Source: an uncultured Clostridia bacterium (GTDB lineage: Bacteria > Bacillota > Clostridia > TANB77 > CAG-508). Taken from it: DNA of 64,000 nt. The stretch spans positions 1 to 64,000 of the forward strand of contig CAKPKP010000001.1 of the NCBI GenBank assembly GCA_934167495.1, given 5' to 3'. The position numbers and the translations under genes are program-made. Under the pieces are notes generated by a model, which saw nothing but the letters and a program-made list of their open reading frames with translations, did not search any database and was not told the DNA's origin. Positions 1 to 7,131 of this stretch are shown piece after piece (within the stretch, counting starts at the first letter, position 1; each line of letters begins with the position of its first letter).

Positions 1-102
1 GATAAGAATATTACTGCTGAACAAGTCGCTGATAAAGCAGATACTATTACAAATGAATTGCTATGCAGACTTGGAGATAGACTAGCAAGAATTATTGTCT
101 GA
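1..102 (+). CDS. C-terminal end of an unidentified gene (partial)
   Basis: An open frame enters from the left edge and ends at TGA 100-102, giving 33 residues ending in LCRLGDRLARIIV. The stretch is charged and helical with no motif I recognise. It may belong to the decayed mobile region that follows vanZ or to the preceding chromosomal gene; nothing here decides. A possible promoter for the next gene overlaps its stop codon. Confidence 0.5.
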   Translation, partial: DKNITAEQVADKADTITNELLCRLGDRLARIIV

Positions 103-124
103 TTTTTTGGAAAGAATTTATAAT
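95..124 (+). promoter_or_regulatory. Predicted sigma-A promoter for the VanZ-like gene
   Basis: TTGTCT (95-100), an 18-base spacer and TATAAT (119-124). A start about 7 bases further on would leave a short leader before the ribosome-binding site at 141-150. Confidence 0.35.
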
Positions 125-156
125 TATTGTATAATAATAGAGAGGAGGGGTATGTT

Positions 157-693
157 ATGCACAGAATAGAAGCATATATAAGATTAGGTTTAATTTTTGT
201 TGTTATCATAAGTATTTTATATTTACCAATATTATTTAAGTTGAAGAAAAAAGGGATAAGTCCAACAAGACAAGTGAGTTATATAGGTCTAGTTTGTTCT
301 ATATTTCTCATAGTATTTGCAACAATGTTATTTATGCTGATTTCATTTGATTCGACACATACATTAAATATTATTCCTTTTAATTGGAATGAAATTGGAC
401 TATATCAGTTTGTTGTTGAGAAAATTCCAAATATCCTATTATTTATTCCGTTTGGCTTTTTTGTTCCAGCAGTTTATAAAAGTAAACGAAATATATGGAA
501 GACTATGCTTATTGTATTTTTAACAACTTTTGGAATAGAGTTTTTACAGTATTTTATGGGTAGATCGGCAGATATAGATGATGTTATTACTAACTTTCTA
601 GGAGGTCTTATAGGATATATTTTATTCTTGGCTTTTAATAAACTTCTTAAAAATACAAATTTCTGGAAAAAATTTATTAAAAATGAGATATAA
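157..693 (+). CDS. VanZ-like family membrane protein
   Basis: A 178-residue integral membrane protein with about five hydrophobic segments. It carries the VanZ-family signatures: N-x-x-L-F-I-P-F-G-F followed by E-F-L-Q-Y and G-R-S-A-D-I-D-D-V-I-T-N-F-L-G-G. VanZ itself gives low-level teicoplanin resistance; most chromosomal members are uncharacterised envelope proteins, so glycopeptide resistance should not be assumed. I start at ATG 157 because AGGAGGGG (143-150) lies 6 bases upstream; a longer frame from TTG 127 would run through that site. A hairpin follows directly, so it is probably a single-gene transcript. Confidence 0.8.
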   Translation: MHRIEAYIRLGLIFVVIISILYLPILFKLKKKGISPTRQVSYIGLVCSIFLIVFATMLFMLISFDSTHTLNIIPFNWNEIGLYQFVVEKIPNILLFIPFGFFVPAVYKSKRNIWKTMLIVFLTTFGIEFLQYFMGRSADIDDVITNFLGGLIGYILFLAFNKLLKNTNFWKKFIKNEI

Positions 694-710
694 ATGCGAA
701 TGTATAAATA

Positions 711-740
711 AAAAGATCATTCATAAACGAATGGTCTTTT
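711..740. terminator. Bidirectional intrinsic terminator
   Basis: Arms 711-722 and 729-740 pair over 12 bases with one G-T and a 6-base loop, flanked by A-run and T-run so it can work on both strands. It ends vanZ and overlaps the stop of the antisense Xre remnant. Confidence 0.7.
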
Positions 741-888
741 AATCATCTAAATTATCTAATTTGAATAATTCGGAGTTATAGAAATCTTTAATTTCGATTT
801 TTAGAGTTTTACAAATTTTATAAATAACAAATGAACTAGGATTCGCAACCTTTTCTGATACCATATCTTGTAAAGTAGTAGTAGGAAC
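739..888 (-). pseudogene. Xre-family HTH regulator, C-terminal fragment
   Basis: Read on the minus strand this gives about 49 residues beginning VPTTTLQDMVSEKVANPS and continuing to a D-F-Y-N helix and a normal stop at 739-741. That is the recognition helix and end of a Cro/CI-type domain (usual pattern: VPxxTLxxIxxGxxxNPxxxTL). The N-terminal half and start codon are missing. It is truncated exactly where the oppositely oriented integrase fragment begins, as expected after an internal deletion of an integrative element. Confidence 0.65.
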
Positions 889-1159
889 TGATTTAACAAG
901 ATATCCATTTAAAATTATTCATAATGAATTAGGAATTAAAAAATGTAGATTCTATGATTTAAGAGGAAGTTATGCAACAAAGATATTAACAAATGGAATT
1001 GAAATAAGAGATGTTGCAGATATACTTGGATATAGAAATGTAAAAACAACAGAAAATTATTATATTTCAAGTACAGAAAAATCTAAACGATTAGCAACTG
1101 ATGTTTTTGATAAGATAACAAAATCTGAAATTATAGAAGAAATTATTAAATATAAATAA
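887..1159 (+). pseudogene. Tyrosine recombinase/integrase, C-terminal fragment
   Basis: About 90 residues of the catalytic end of a phage-type integrase: FYDLRGSYATKILTNG, then VADILGYRN, then TTENYY with the nucleophile tyrosine, and a natural stop at 1157-1159. The second catalytic Arg (in DLR) and the Tyr are present; the usual LGH is LGY. The N-terminal two thirds and any start are absent, so it cannot be active alone. It abuts the Xre fragment and lies upstream of an orphan SEC-C tail; I read this as the scar of an excised or deleted integrative element. Confidence 0.75.
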
Positions 1160-1399
1160 TTGGATAGATTCATTGATAAAAACAAATATTTATAGTATAA
1201 TAAATGTGCAAAAATACAAAACGCACATTGGTAAATATATGATATAGATAGTATAATGACCGTAGTAAATGAATGCAAACATTGTTTGCGATTTGTTTGC
1301 AAGAGAGAAATATTTATAATAACAAAAATACTATAAATATTATAAATATAATAGGTTACCAAAACGATAAAACCTTGAAATATCAATAATATTATAAAT

Positions 1400-1459
1400 A
1401 TGGGAGTTTCTACAACATGTGGCTCAGGCAAAAAGTACAAAAACTGTTGTGGGAAATAA
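1400..1459 (+). pseudogene. Orphan SEC-C (SecA-tail) zinc motif fragment
   Basis: A 19-codon frame ending TTCGSGKKYKNCCGK then stop. This matches the C-terminal SEC-C motif (CxCGSGKKYKxCC) of SecA and SEC-C proteins except that the first cysteine is replaced by Thr. No protein precedes it. Integrative elements often integrate at gene 3' ends and re-create the end of the target; this is probably such a duplicated gene end or attachment-site remnant. The rest of 1160-1541 is AT-rich sequence in which I see no gene. Confidence 0.5.
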
Positions 1460-1541
1460 AAGAATAAAAAATTTATTAAAATAATAAAATATTTCAAATT
1501 TTATAAATTATCTACAAAATATCAAAAATATGTAGTAAAAT

Positions 1542-1581
1542 AAAGGTGTCACCGAGAAATAATCTTGTTGACACCTTTTAA
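1542..1581 (+). terminator. Intrinsic terminator-like hairpin
   Basis: A perfect 10-base stem (1542-1551 with 1569-1578) around a 17-base loop, followed by a short T-rich tract. There is no intact gene upstream, so it is a relic or ends a transcript from the decayed element. Confidence 0.5.
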
Positions 1582-1593
1582 AATCTAATAAAA

Positions 1594-1671
1594 ATGGAGG
1601 AAAATAACAATAATATTGTAATTTTAAAAGCAATAAGTAATAAAATTGATGATAAAGCAAAGAGTGAATAG
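1594..1671 (+). CDS. Possible 25-residue peptide or gene remnant
   Basis: ATG 1594 to TAG 1671 encodes MEENNNNIVILKAISNKIDD plus a short charged tail. The only nearby GGAGG overlaps the start codon, so initiation is doubtful. It most likely belongs to the decayed element; function unknown. Confidence 0.2.
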   Translation: MEENNNNIVILKAISNKIDDKAKSE

Positions 1672-1704
1672 AGCGTATCATATAGGTATACTCTTTTTTT
1701 ATCT

Positions 1705-1755
1705 AATAGGAAATTTGCATATAGCAAATTTCTGTACCAAGTATTTATTTAATAT
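1705..1755 (-). repeat. Dispersed palindromic repeat, copy 1 (partial, inverted)
   Basis: On the minus strand this reads ATTAAATAAATACTTGGTAC-AG, then the small palindrome AAATTTGC-TATAT-GCAAATTT. It matches the spacer and second hairpin of the repeat seen best at 18907-19138 and 43845-43981. Confidence 0.65.
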
Positions 1756-1849
1756 GTACACTTATTTTTTTTTGCAAATTATAGATTTTATAAAATGCTT
1801 ATGATAAAATAATTTAGAAAAAGCTAAATTATAATGAAAGGTATAATTA

Positions 1850-2785
1850 ATGGAAGAAAAAGAGAAATATTTAAATCAGTTATTACAAGATGAGAATGGT
1901 ATAAAGTTAATAAATGAAAAATTAGCTTTAATAATAGAAGACAAAGATTTTTATAAATATGGATTATTAACTCAAATTGTAGATAAACTAATAGAAAAAG
2001 GTTATAGTAAAACAGTTTTAAATAATTTTCAATTAATATTAGAAAAAGCTTTAAAAGAAGAAACCTTAGATGTAGTAATATCAGTTTCTGGAACTCCAGA
2101 AGGAGAAGAAAAATTATTAGAGAATGTTGGAAAAATATATTCTAAATTAGATGGTGAAGAAGTATTAGATTTTATAGATTTGTTAAATGACGAGAAAAAG
2201 GAAGAAATTTTAAGAAAAAATAAATATTCATATGATTTATATGAAAATGGATTTATTAGAGAATCAACTTTAGGTGGAATAATAAAAGGCAACTTATCTG
2301 ATTTTGTTGAAGAAATAATAAAAGAAGTATCAGAAGGAAAAGAATTGAAAAAACTAGAATCAGGTACTTATAATGATGCGATAGAAACAAATGGATATAT
2401 AATAAAATTAGGTGAAACAAGAGATAAATTTGAAATTCCATATCATCCAAATATTTTGCAACCTATAGTAAGAGAAAGAATCACAGACGAAACAGAAAAT
2501 GATATTTTAATAGTAGAAGTTCAAAATAAAGTAGATACTAAAAATATAACTGAAAAGCAGAGAGAAGAATTAATACAGAAGTTTAAAAAGTCTAAAATAA
2601 AATGTAAAGATATTTTATTTGATAATATTGGAATACTATTAAAACCAAATGAGAGAATTCTATTTGACGGGGTTGGAGGAATAGTAGATTATGATGATAT
2701 AAAAGAAGAAACTTTAAGTCCAGGAGAACCAGTTATATTTGATACTGATTTAATAGAGAAAGAAGATGAATTTGGTGAAAAATAA
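1850..2785 (+). CDS. Unknown cytoplasmic protein with weak kinase-like C-terminal half
   Basis: A 311-residue soluble, acidic protein. Residues 1-165 are helical with no family I recognise. The second half has features that could be a degenerate protein-kinase fold: SGTYNDAI then YIIKLG (possible strand with Lys), HPNILQPI, FDNIGILLKPN and a late IFDTDLI. Catalytic residues are not convincingly present, so if it is a kinase fold it may be inactive. AAAGG precedes the ATG. It is followed after 15 bases by the membrane protein at 2801, so the two form an operon. The kinase resemblance is inference only. Confidence 0.55.
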   Translation: MEEKEKYLNQLLQDENGIKLINEKLALIIEDKDFYKYGLLTQIVDKLIEKGYSKTVLNNFQLILEKALKEETLDVVISVSGTPEGEEKLLENVGKIYSKLDGEEVLDFIDLLNDEKKEEILRKNKYSYDLYENGFIRESTLGGIIKGNLSDFVEEIIKEVSEGKELKKLESGTYNDAIETNGYIIKLGETRDKFEIPYHPNILQPIVRERITDETENDILIVEVQNKVDTKNITEKQREELIQKFKKSKIKCKDILFDNIGILLKPNERILFDGVGGIVDYDDIKEETLSPGEPVIFDTDLIEKEDEFGEK

Positions 2786-2800
2786 ATAAGGAGGTTTTAT

Positions 2801-3898
2801 ATGAAAAATGGTATAAAAATAATAATAGCAATACTACTTATATTGATAATAGCAGGTGGAATAATAGTTTTAAGTAAAATATTTAACACTAACAAACCAA
2901 AAGAAAAAGAAGAGATATTAACAAATAATAATTCTAAAAATGGAATAACAACTGTATTAAGTTTGGAAGATGAAATTTCAAATAATACAATATGGTGTGG
3001 TACATTTCAACTTATATGGAATGATTTAAAAAATGATTTAGCAAAACAAGACATAATATTTAATCCTCAAATGAAAGTTGTAGAAAATTTAAATAAAGAA
3101 ACTTTTACTACAAAAGATTTATCAGAGAAATATTATTATAAAAAAGTAGGAGTACAATCTATAGAATTAAAGAATGAGATTGAAAAAGCAATAAAAGATA
3201 AATTTGATGAAACTAGTGATATATTAGATAATTTTAATTGGGAAAACGCAGATCCTGAAAATTATTTCTTATATGCAATGTTAAAAAAAGAATTCAAGTT
3301 TGAAAAGGCTTTTAATGAATTTGAAAATGGAAATTTTGGCGAATATGAAAATATAAGTTATTTTGGAATAGAGAAAAATGAAAAGAGTGATGAATTAAGA
3401 GATCAAGTAGAAGTACTATATTACGAAAATAAAGAAAATTTTGCTATAAAATTAAAAACTAAACAAGAAGATGAAGTGATTTTATGTAAAAATCCAGAAG
3501 GTAAAACATTTAATGAAATATATGAAAACATAATAAATAAAGAAAAAATATATAAAGGAAATAAAAATATAGAAAATGGAGAATTAGTAAAAGTACCTAA
3601 CTTAAAAATAGACGAGAAAAAAGAATTTACTGAGATTGAAGAAAAGCCATTTTTATTTTCAAATGATGATACTTATGTAATAGAGAAAGCTATGCAAACA
3701 ATAAAGTTTGAGTTAGATAAAACAGGAGGAAAAATAAAAAGCGAAGCGGGAATGATGGTAAATAAAGCAACAGCAGTTATAATGGAAGAGAAAAGAGAAT
3801 TTGCTATAGATAATACTTTTGCAATATTCTTGAAGGAAGAGGGAAAAGATAAACCTTATTTTGCTGGAAAGATAAATGATATAACTAAATTTCAATAA
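2801..3898 (+). CDS. Membrane-anchored, possibly serpin-like protein
   Basis: 365 residues: an N-terminal membrane anchor (about residues 5-27), a charged linker, then an extracellular domain. The C-terminal part resembles the end of serpins: a strand IKFELDKTGGKIKSEAG, a T-A-V segment where the reactive loop would be, then NTFAIFLKE and PYFAGKIND, which matches the serpin pattern (hinge, T-A-V, P-F-x-F-x-I, F-x-G-x-V). The N-terminal half (WCGTFQLIWNDL) does not follow the usual serpin pattern, so this is a distant or different family. GGAGG at 2791 places the start. A dispersed repeat begins right at its stop codon, then a terminator. Confidence 0.5.
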   Translation: MKNGIKIIIAILLILIIAGGIIVLSKIFNTNKPKEKEEILTNNNSKNGITTVLSLEDEISNNTIWCGTFQLIWNDLKNDLAKQDIIFNPQMKVVENLNKETFTTKDLSEKYYYKKVGVQSIELKNEIEKAIKDKFDETSDILDNFNWENADPENYFLYAMLKKEFKFEKAFNEFENGNFGEYENISYFGIEKNEKSDELRDQVEVLYYENKENFAIKLKTKQEDEVILCKNPEGKTFNEIYENIINKEKIYKGNKNIENGELVKVPNLKIDEKKEFTEIEEKPFLFSNDDTYVIEKAMQTIKFELDKTGGKIKSEAGMMVNKATAVIMEEKREFAIDNTFAIFLKEEGKDKPYFAGKINDITKFQ

Positions 3899-3926
3899 AT
3901 TTCTGTACAAAGTATTTATATAAATA
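3894..3926 (-). repeat. Dispersed palindromic repeat, copy 2 (partial)
   Basis: Minus strand reads TATATAAATACTTTGTACAG followed by AAATTT, the spacer plus half of hairpin 2 of the repeat family. It overlaps the stop codon of the preceding gene, so that gene's last codons may have been shaped by the insertion. Confidence 0.55.
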
Positions 3927-3931
3927 AAGAG

Positions 3932-3958
3932 AAAACTACCTTTAAAGGTAGTTTTTTT
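3932..3958 (+). terminator. Intrinsic terminator of the 1850-3898 operon
   Basis: Perfect palindrome AAACTACCTTTAAAGGTAGT-TT (3933-3954) followed by a T-run. Confidence 0.85.
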
Positions 3959-4019
3959 GTATCATAGGAAAGAGTGTCATACAAGTTTCTTATGAAAATG
4001 TTATGAATATTCATTTTTG

Positions 4020-5747
4020 TTATTCAACAACAGGTGGAATAAAGTTTTCAATTGCATTTCTAAGTTTAGAATGATGAATTACAAAATGAATAGAAGGACT
4101 CGTATCTTTTGAAATCATAACATATTTATTTTGACAAATAAGTACTTGAATATTTTTAAAAGTCTTATTTGAGTCTGTTTTTAAAGTATAATTCTTTTGA
4201 GTTTTAGCATATTGTTTTGTTAAATTTAAATGTTCTAAATATTCGTCATAAGTATAATAAATTCTATGTTCATAAAAGCTATCAGAAAGAGATAAAGCAG
4301 GTATATCTTTATCAAAATCTTCTTTTGATAATTCAGATAGTTCATCATTGAAAGTGTTAGAATTTAATATAGTTTCAATGATTTGCTTTTGGTTCTTTAC
4401 AGATTTTAATATATTTTTAATATTATCATTACTTATTTTATTTCTCTTTAAAATTCTTAAAAGTAATTCTTCAGAAATTGTGTGAATAGGTAAAGAAGAT
4501 AAAATTCTTCTTCTATTTCCAATTATGTTTGTACTTGATGTCATAAAAGCATTAAAAGCATTTTGAGATTCAGTTCTATAAATTTCCATAAGAGGAGATG
4601 CTTTACTTAGTAAACAATTACATTTATCTCTATAATAAGCAATATCAGTTTTGTTACTTGTTAAAAAATATTTTCCTTTGTCATGATATCCGTTAATACA
4701 TTCTCCAGTAAGGGCAGCAGCACCAGAGACATAATTAAAATGACAATATACAGAATCTTGAAAATTCTTTAAGTAATAAGGAGAAACTTGACCTGTCATG
4801 TAAATAGGAATCCAACTTTCTAACCCTAACATCATTTCATTAAAAGGTCTATCAAGGTTATGAATAATATTTAAATGAAGTCCTTTTTTTAAAGTCATAG
4901 CAATAGCAAACATCCACTTTTTACCGAATTCAATATCTTTTGCCATGTCTTCCATAGGCATATCACTACACATAAAAACAGGCTCAGTAGATTTTGAAAA
5001 TACAGTGGCTTTGAAAAAGTCTAATTCGCCTTTTTTCATTTCTTCAATACCATAATAATTTTTTGTTCCAGATTTATAAAAAGGTACAAAAGGTATTTTC
5101 ATTTCATTAAAATGTATTGCTTTAATATATTGGTCTAAATCGAAAGTATCTAAATGTTTAAGAAAATCATCAATATAATTGCGAGTTGGAGTAATATTAG
5201 TAGAGAGCCAACTTCTTAAATTTTCATAATAATCAGATTGAGTATTTAAATTCTCACAAGGACAATTTATAAGTGATGAAACTACCTTTTTCTCATCTTC
5301 CTGAACATATTTATTAACTACGAACTTACATACATAATCAATAAAAATTTGAGGTTTAGTCGGAAAAATATTTCCTGCACGTAGCTTAGAAAGATAAGAA
5401 GAATCATATCCTAATTTTCTAGATAAGTCTGCCATACTAATATTTAAAGCTGATGTAAGATCATTAAAATTTTTTACTAGTTGTTCTAAATCAATATGCA
5501 CATCATTTAAAGTGATAGAAAGCGTTTTATAAATATCTTCTTTTTTTAAATCTACATTTCTTTCTGAAGCTAATTGATATAATCCATCAACTAAAGATTC
5601 TAATTGCTTACTTCTAATATTAGGGGTTCTTTCTCCATTACGATAACGACTGATAACAGTAGGAGAAAGGTTAGAGGTATCTGCTAATTCTTTTGAAGAG
5701 CAGTCTATTTTTAATATATATTCATTTAATTGTTCACAAAAAGTCAT
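4020..5747 (-). CDS. Large transcriptional regulator with two HTH motifs
   Basis: 575 residues. Two Cro/CI-like helix-turn-helix segments are visible: residues about 16-43 (SSKELADTSNLSPTVISRY then RNGERTPN) and about 98-125 (MADLSRKLGYDSSYLSKL then RAGNIFPTK). The remaining 450 residues are a conserved-looking helical region, probably a sensor, with no family I can name. It is transcribed away from the sortase locus; the intervening 160 bases hold the dyad motif at 5812-5845 beside its own likely promoter (TTGTTT-17-TATATT on the minus strand). Control of the NPKTG surface genes and of itself is a reasonable inference from this arrangement. Confidence 0.7.
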   Translation of the reverse strand: MTFCEQLNEYILKIDCSSKELADTSNLSPTVISRYRNGERTPNIRSKQLESLVDGLYQLASERNVDLKKEDIYKTLSITLNDVHIDLEQLVKNFNDLTSALNISMADLSRKLGYDSSYLSKLRAGNIFPTKPQIFIDYVCKFVVNKYVQEDEKKVVSSLINCPCENLNTQSDYYENLRSWLSTNITPTRNYIDDFLKHLDTFDLDQYIKAIHFNEMKIPFVPFYKSGTKNYYGIEEMKKGELDFFKATVFSKSTEPVFMCSDMPMEDMAKDIEFGKKWMFAIAMTLKKGLHLNIIHNLDRPFNEMMLGLESWIPIYMTGQVSPYYLKNFQDSVYCHFNYVSGAAALTGECINGYHDKGKYFLTSNKTDIAYYRDKCNCLLSKASPLMEIYRTESQNAFNAFMTSSTNIIGNRRRILSSLPIHTISEELLLRILKRNKISNDNIKNILKSVKNQKQIIETILNSNTFNDELSELSKEDFDKDIPALSLSDSFYEHRIYYTYDEYLEHLNLTKQYAKTQKNYTLKTDSNKTFKNIQVLICQNKYVMISKDTSPSIHFVIHHSKLRNAIENFIPPVVE

Positions 5748-5811
5748 AAAAAAGCCTCCATAATAAATTTTCTAATTCATTATAATATAACATACAAGTA
5801 TTTAAAAAACA

Positions 5812-5845
5812 ATTACCGAAAAGTCATGGAAAATTTGGTAATAAA
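5812..5845 (+). promoter_or_regulatory. Dyad operator-like motif, copy 1
   Basis: ATTACC-GAA, then GTCATGGAA, then TTTGG-TAAT: an inverted repeat ATTACC...GGTAAT around a fixed core. Nearly the same 30 bases recur at 7030-7064 in front of the next NPKTG gene, at a similar distance (about 60-70 bases) from the start codon. Likely operator or activator site for the sortase locus. Confidence 0.55.
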
Positions 5846-5907
5846 ATATAAAGATAAAGTTCAATATGGTATCATATTGATATAAATGTGAAATAGGAGG
5901 AATACAA

Positions 5908-6228
5908 GTGCAAAGAAAAATTAAAATTTTATCGACAATGTGCATAGTTAGTTTACTATTGAATTTAGTATTTGCAATGAATTTCAATAATGTATATGCA
6001 GGGAATAGTACAATTAAAGATGGACGACTATCTGATAGAGAGTTTTTTTCAAAAGACTTATCTAACTATAACATTGAAAATATCGAAGAACAAACAGAAA
6101 ATACTAGTAATCCAAAAACAGGAGATAACATTATGCCATATTTCATAATATTTATAGTAGCTATAATAGGTATGGTAATAATAGCTATTATTATTGTGAA
6201 ATGTAAGAAAAAAGAAAGCAAACATTAA
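5908..6228 (+). CDS. Short sortase-anchored surface peptide (NPKTG)
   Basis: 106 residues: signal peptide (about 1-31, cut near VYAG), a 40-residue mature part, the sorting signal NPKTGDNIMPYF at about 72, a C-terminal membrane segment and a K/E-rich tail. Translation starts at GTG 5908, 6 bases after AGGAGG. With so little extracellular sequence it could be a pilus-like or accessory peptide anchored by the neighbouring class B sortase, whose gene follows 18 bases on. NPKTG rather than LPXTG fits class B-like specificity (family knowledge; pairing is inference). Confidence 0.8.
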   Translation: MQRKIKILSTMCIVSLLLNLVFAMNFNNVYAGNSTIKDGRLSDREFFSKDLSNYNIENIEEQTENTSNPKTGDNIMPYFIIFIVAIIGMVIIAIIIVKCKKKESKH

Positions 6229-6246
6229 GAATAAAGAGGTAATTTT

Positions 6247-7011
6247 ATGAGAAAAGTTGAAAAGAAAACTAATAAGAAAAATATAATATTCGTTATTATA
6301 TATATAATTCTATTTTGTGCTTTAGTATATTCTGGTAGTAAAATTTATAATTGGTATAGAGAAAATAATAATAATAAGCAAATAGCTAAAAGAATAAGTA
6401 ATGTGGTAACAGTAGTTCAGAATGATAATTTTGAAGAAAAAGAAAAATACAAAATAGATTTTGATGCTTTAGAAGAACAAAACGATGAAACTGTTGCATG
6501 GATAAAAGTAAATAATACAAATGTTGAATATCCTATAGTAAAAGCAAAAAATAATAGTTTTTATTTAAATCATAGTTTTGATAAAAGTTATAATTCAGCA
6601 GGTTGGATATTTGCAGATTATAGAAATAATTTTGATGGTACAGATAAAAATATTGTAGTATATGGTCATAACAGAAGAGATGGATCTATGTTTGCAAGTT
6701 TAAAAGATGCATTAAGTCCAGAGTGGTATGAAAATGATGAAAATATGGATATTTTATTTGATACTAAAAATGAAAATAGTACTTACAAAATTTTTTCAAT
6801 TTATCAAATAGAAGAAGAAGATTATTATATTAAAACTGATTTTGATGACGAAATTGAATTCCAGAATTTTATTGATACTATAGCCAAAAGAAGTGTTAAA
6901 GACTTTGAAGTCGAAGTTACAGGAGAAGACAGTATTTTAACATTATCAACATGTGCAAATAACAATAAATATAGAGTAGTTATACATGCTAAAAAGATGC
7001 AAAATGTATAG
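6247..7011 (+). CDS. srtB: Class B sortase
   Basis: 254 residues with an N-terminal membrane anchor (about 13-31) and a sortase domain. Catalytic residues are visible: His141 in VVYGHNRRDGSMF, Cys236 in LTLSTCANN and Arg243 in KYRVVIHAK. Helix insertions between the His and Cys strands and the TLSTC motif fit class B. It cleaves sorting signals of surface proteins and joins them to the cell wall. It sits between the short NPKTG gene and two larger NPKTG/NPKTA proteins, which are its probable substrates. AAAGAGG lies upstream of ATG 6247. Confidence 0.92.
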   Translation: MRKVEKKTNKKNIIFVIIYIILFCALVYSGSKIYNWYRENNNNKQIAKRISNVVTVVQNDNFEEKEKYKIDFDALEEQNDETVAWIKVNNTNVEYPIVKAKNNSFYLNHSFDKSYNSAGWIFADYRNNFDGTDKNIVVYGHNRRDGSMFASLKDALSPEWYENDENMDILFDTKNENSTYKIFSIYQIEEEDYYIKTDFDDEIEFQNFIDTIAKRSVKDFEVEVTGEDSILTLSTCANNNKYRVVIHAKKMQNV

Positions 7012-7029
7012 AAAAAATTATAAATAATA

Positions 7030-7064
7030 GTTACCAAAGTGTCATGGAATATTTGGCAATAAAA
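7030..7064 (+). promoter_or_regulatory. Dyad operator-like motif, copy 2
   Basis: GTTACC-AAA, GTCATGGAA, ATTTGG-CAAT; matches copy 1 (5812-5845) at nearly every position of the core. It lies 68 bases before the 7132 start, indicating a second promoter under the same control inside the sortase cluster. Confidence 0.55.
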
Positions 7065-7131
7065 ACTAAAAATAAAATATTATATGTTAAAATAACAAAT
7101 ATGAAAAGTAGATTTAAGAAAGGGGAAAACA

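Noticed and set aside
1060..1497. 145-residue antisense frame over the integrase remnant
   Set aside because: Hydrophobic low-complexity product on the opposite strand of a recognisable integrase end, without RBS.
5802..5987. 61-residue minus frame across the regulator-sortase intergenic region
   Set aside because: It overlaps the dyad motif and the signal peptide of the 5908 gene and has no RBS.
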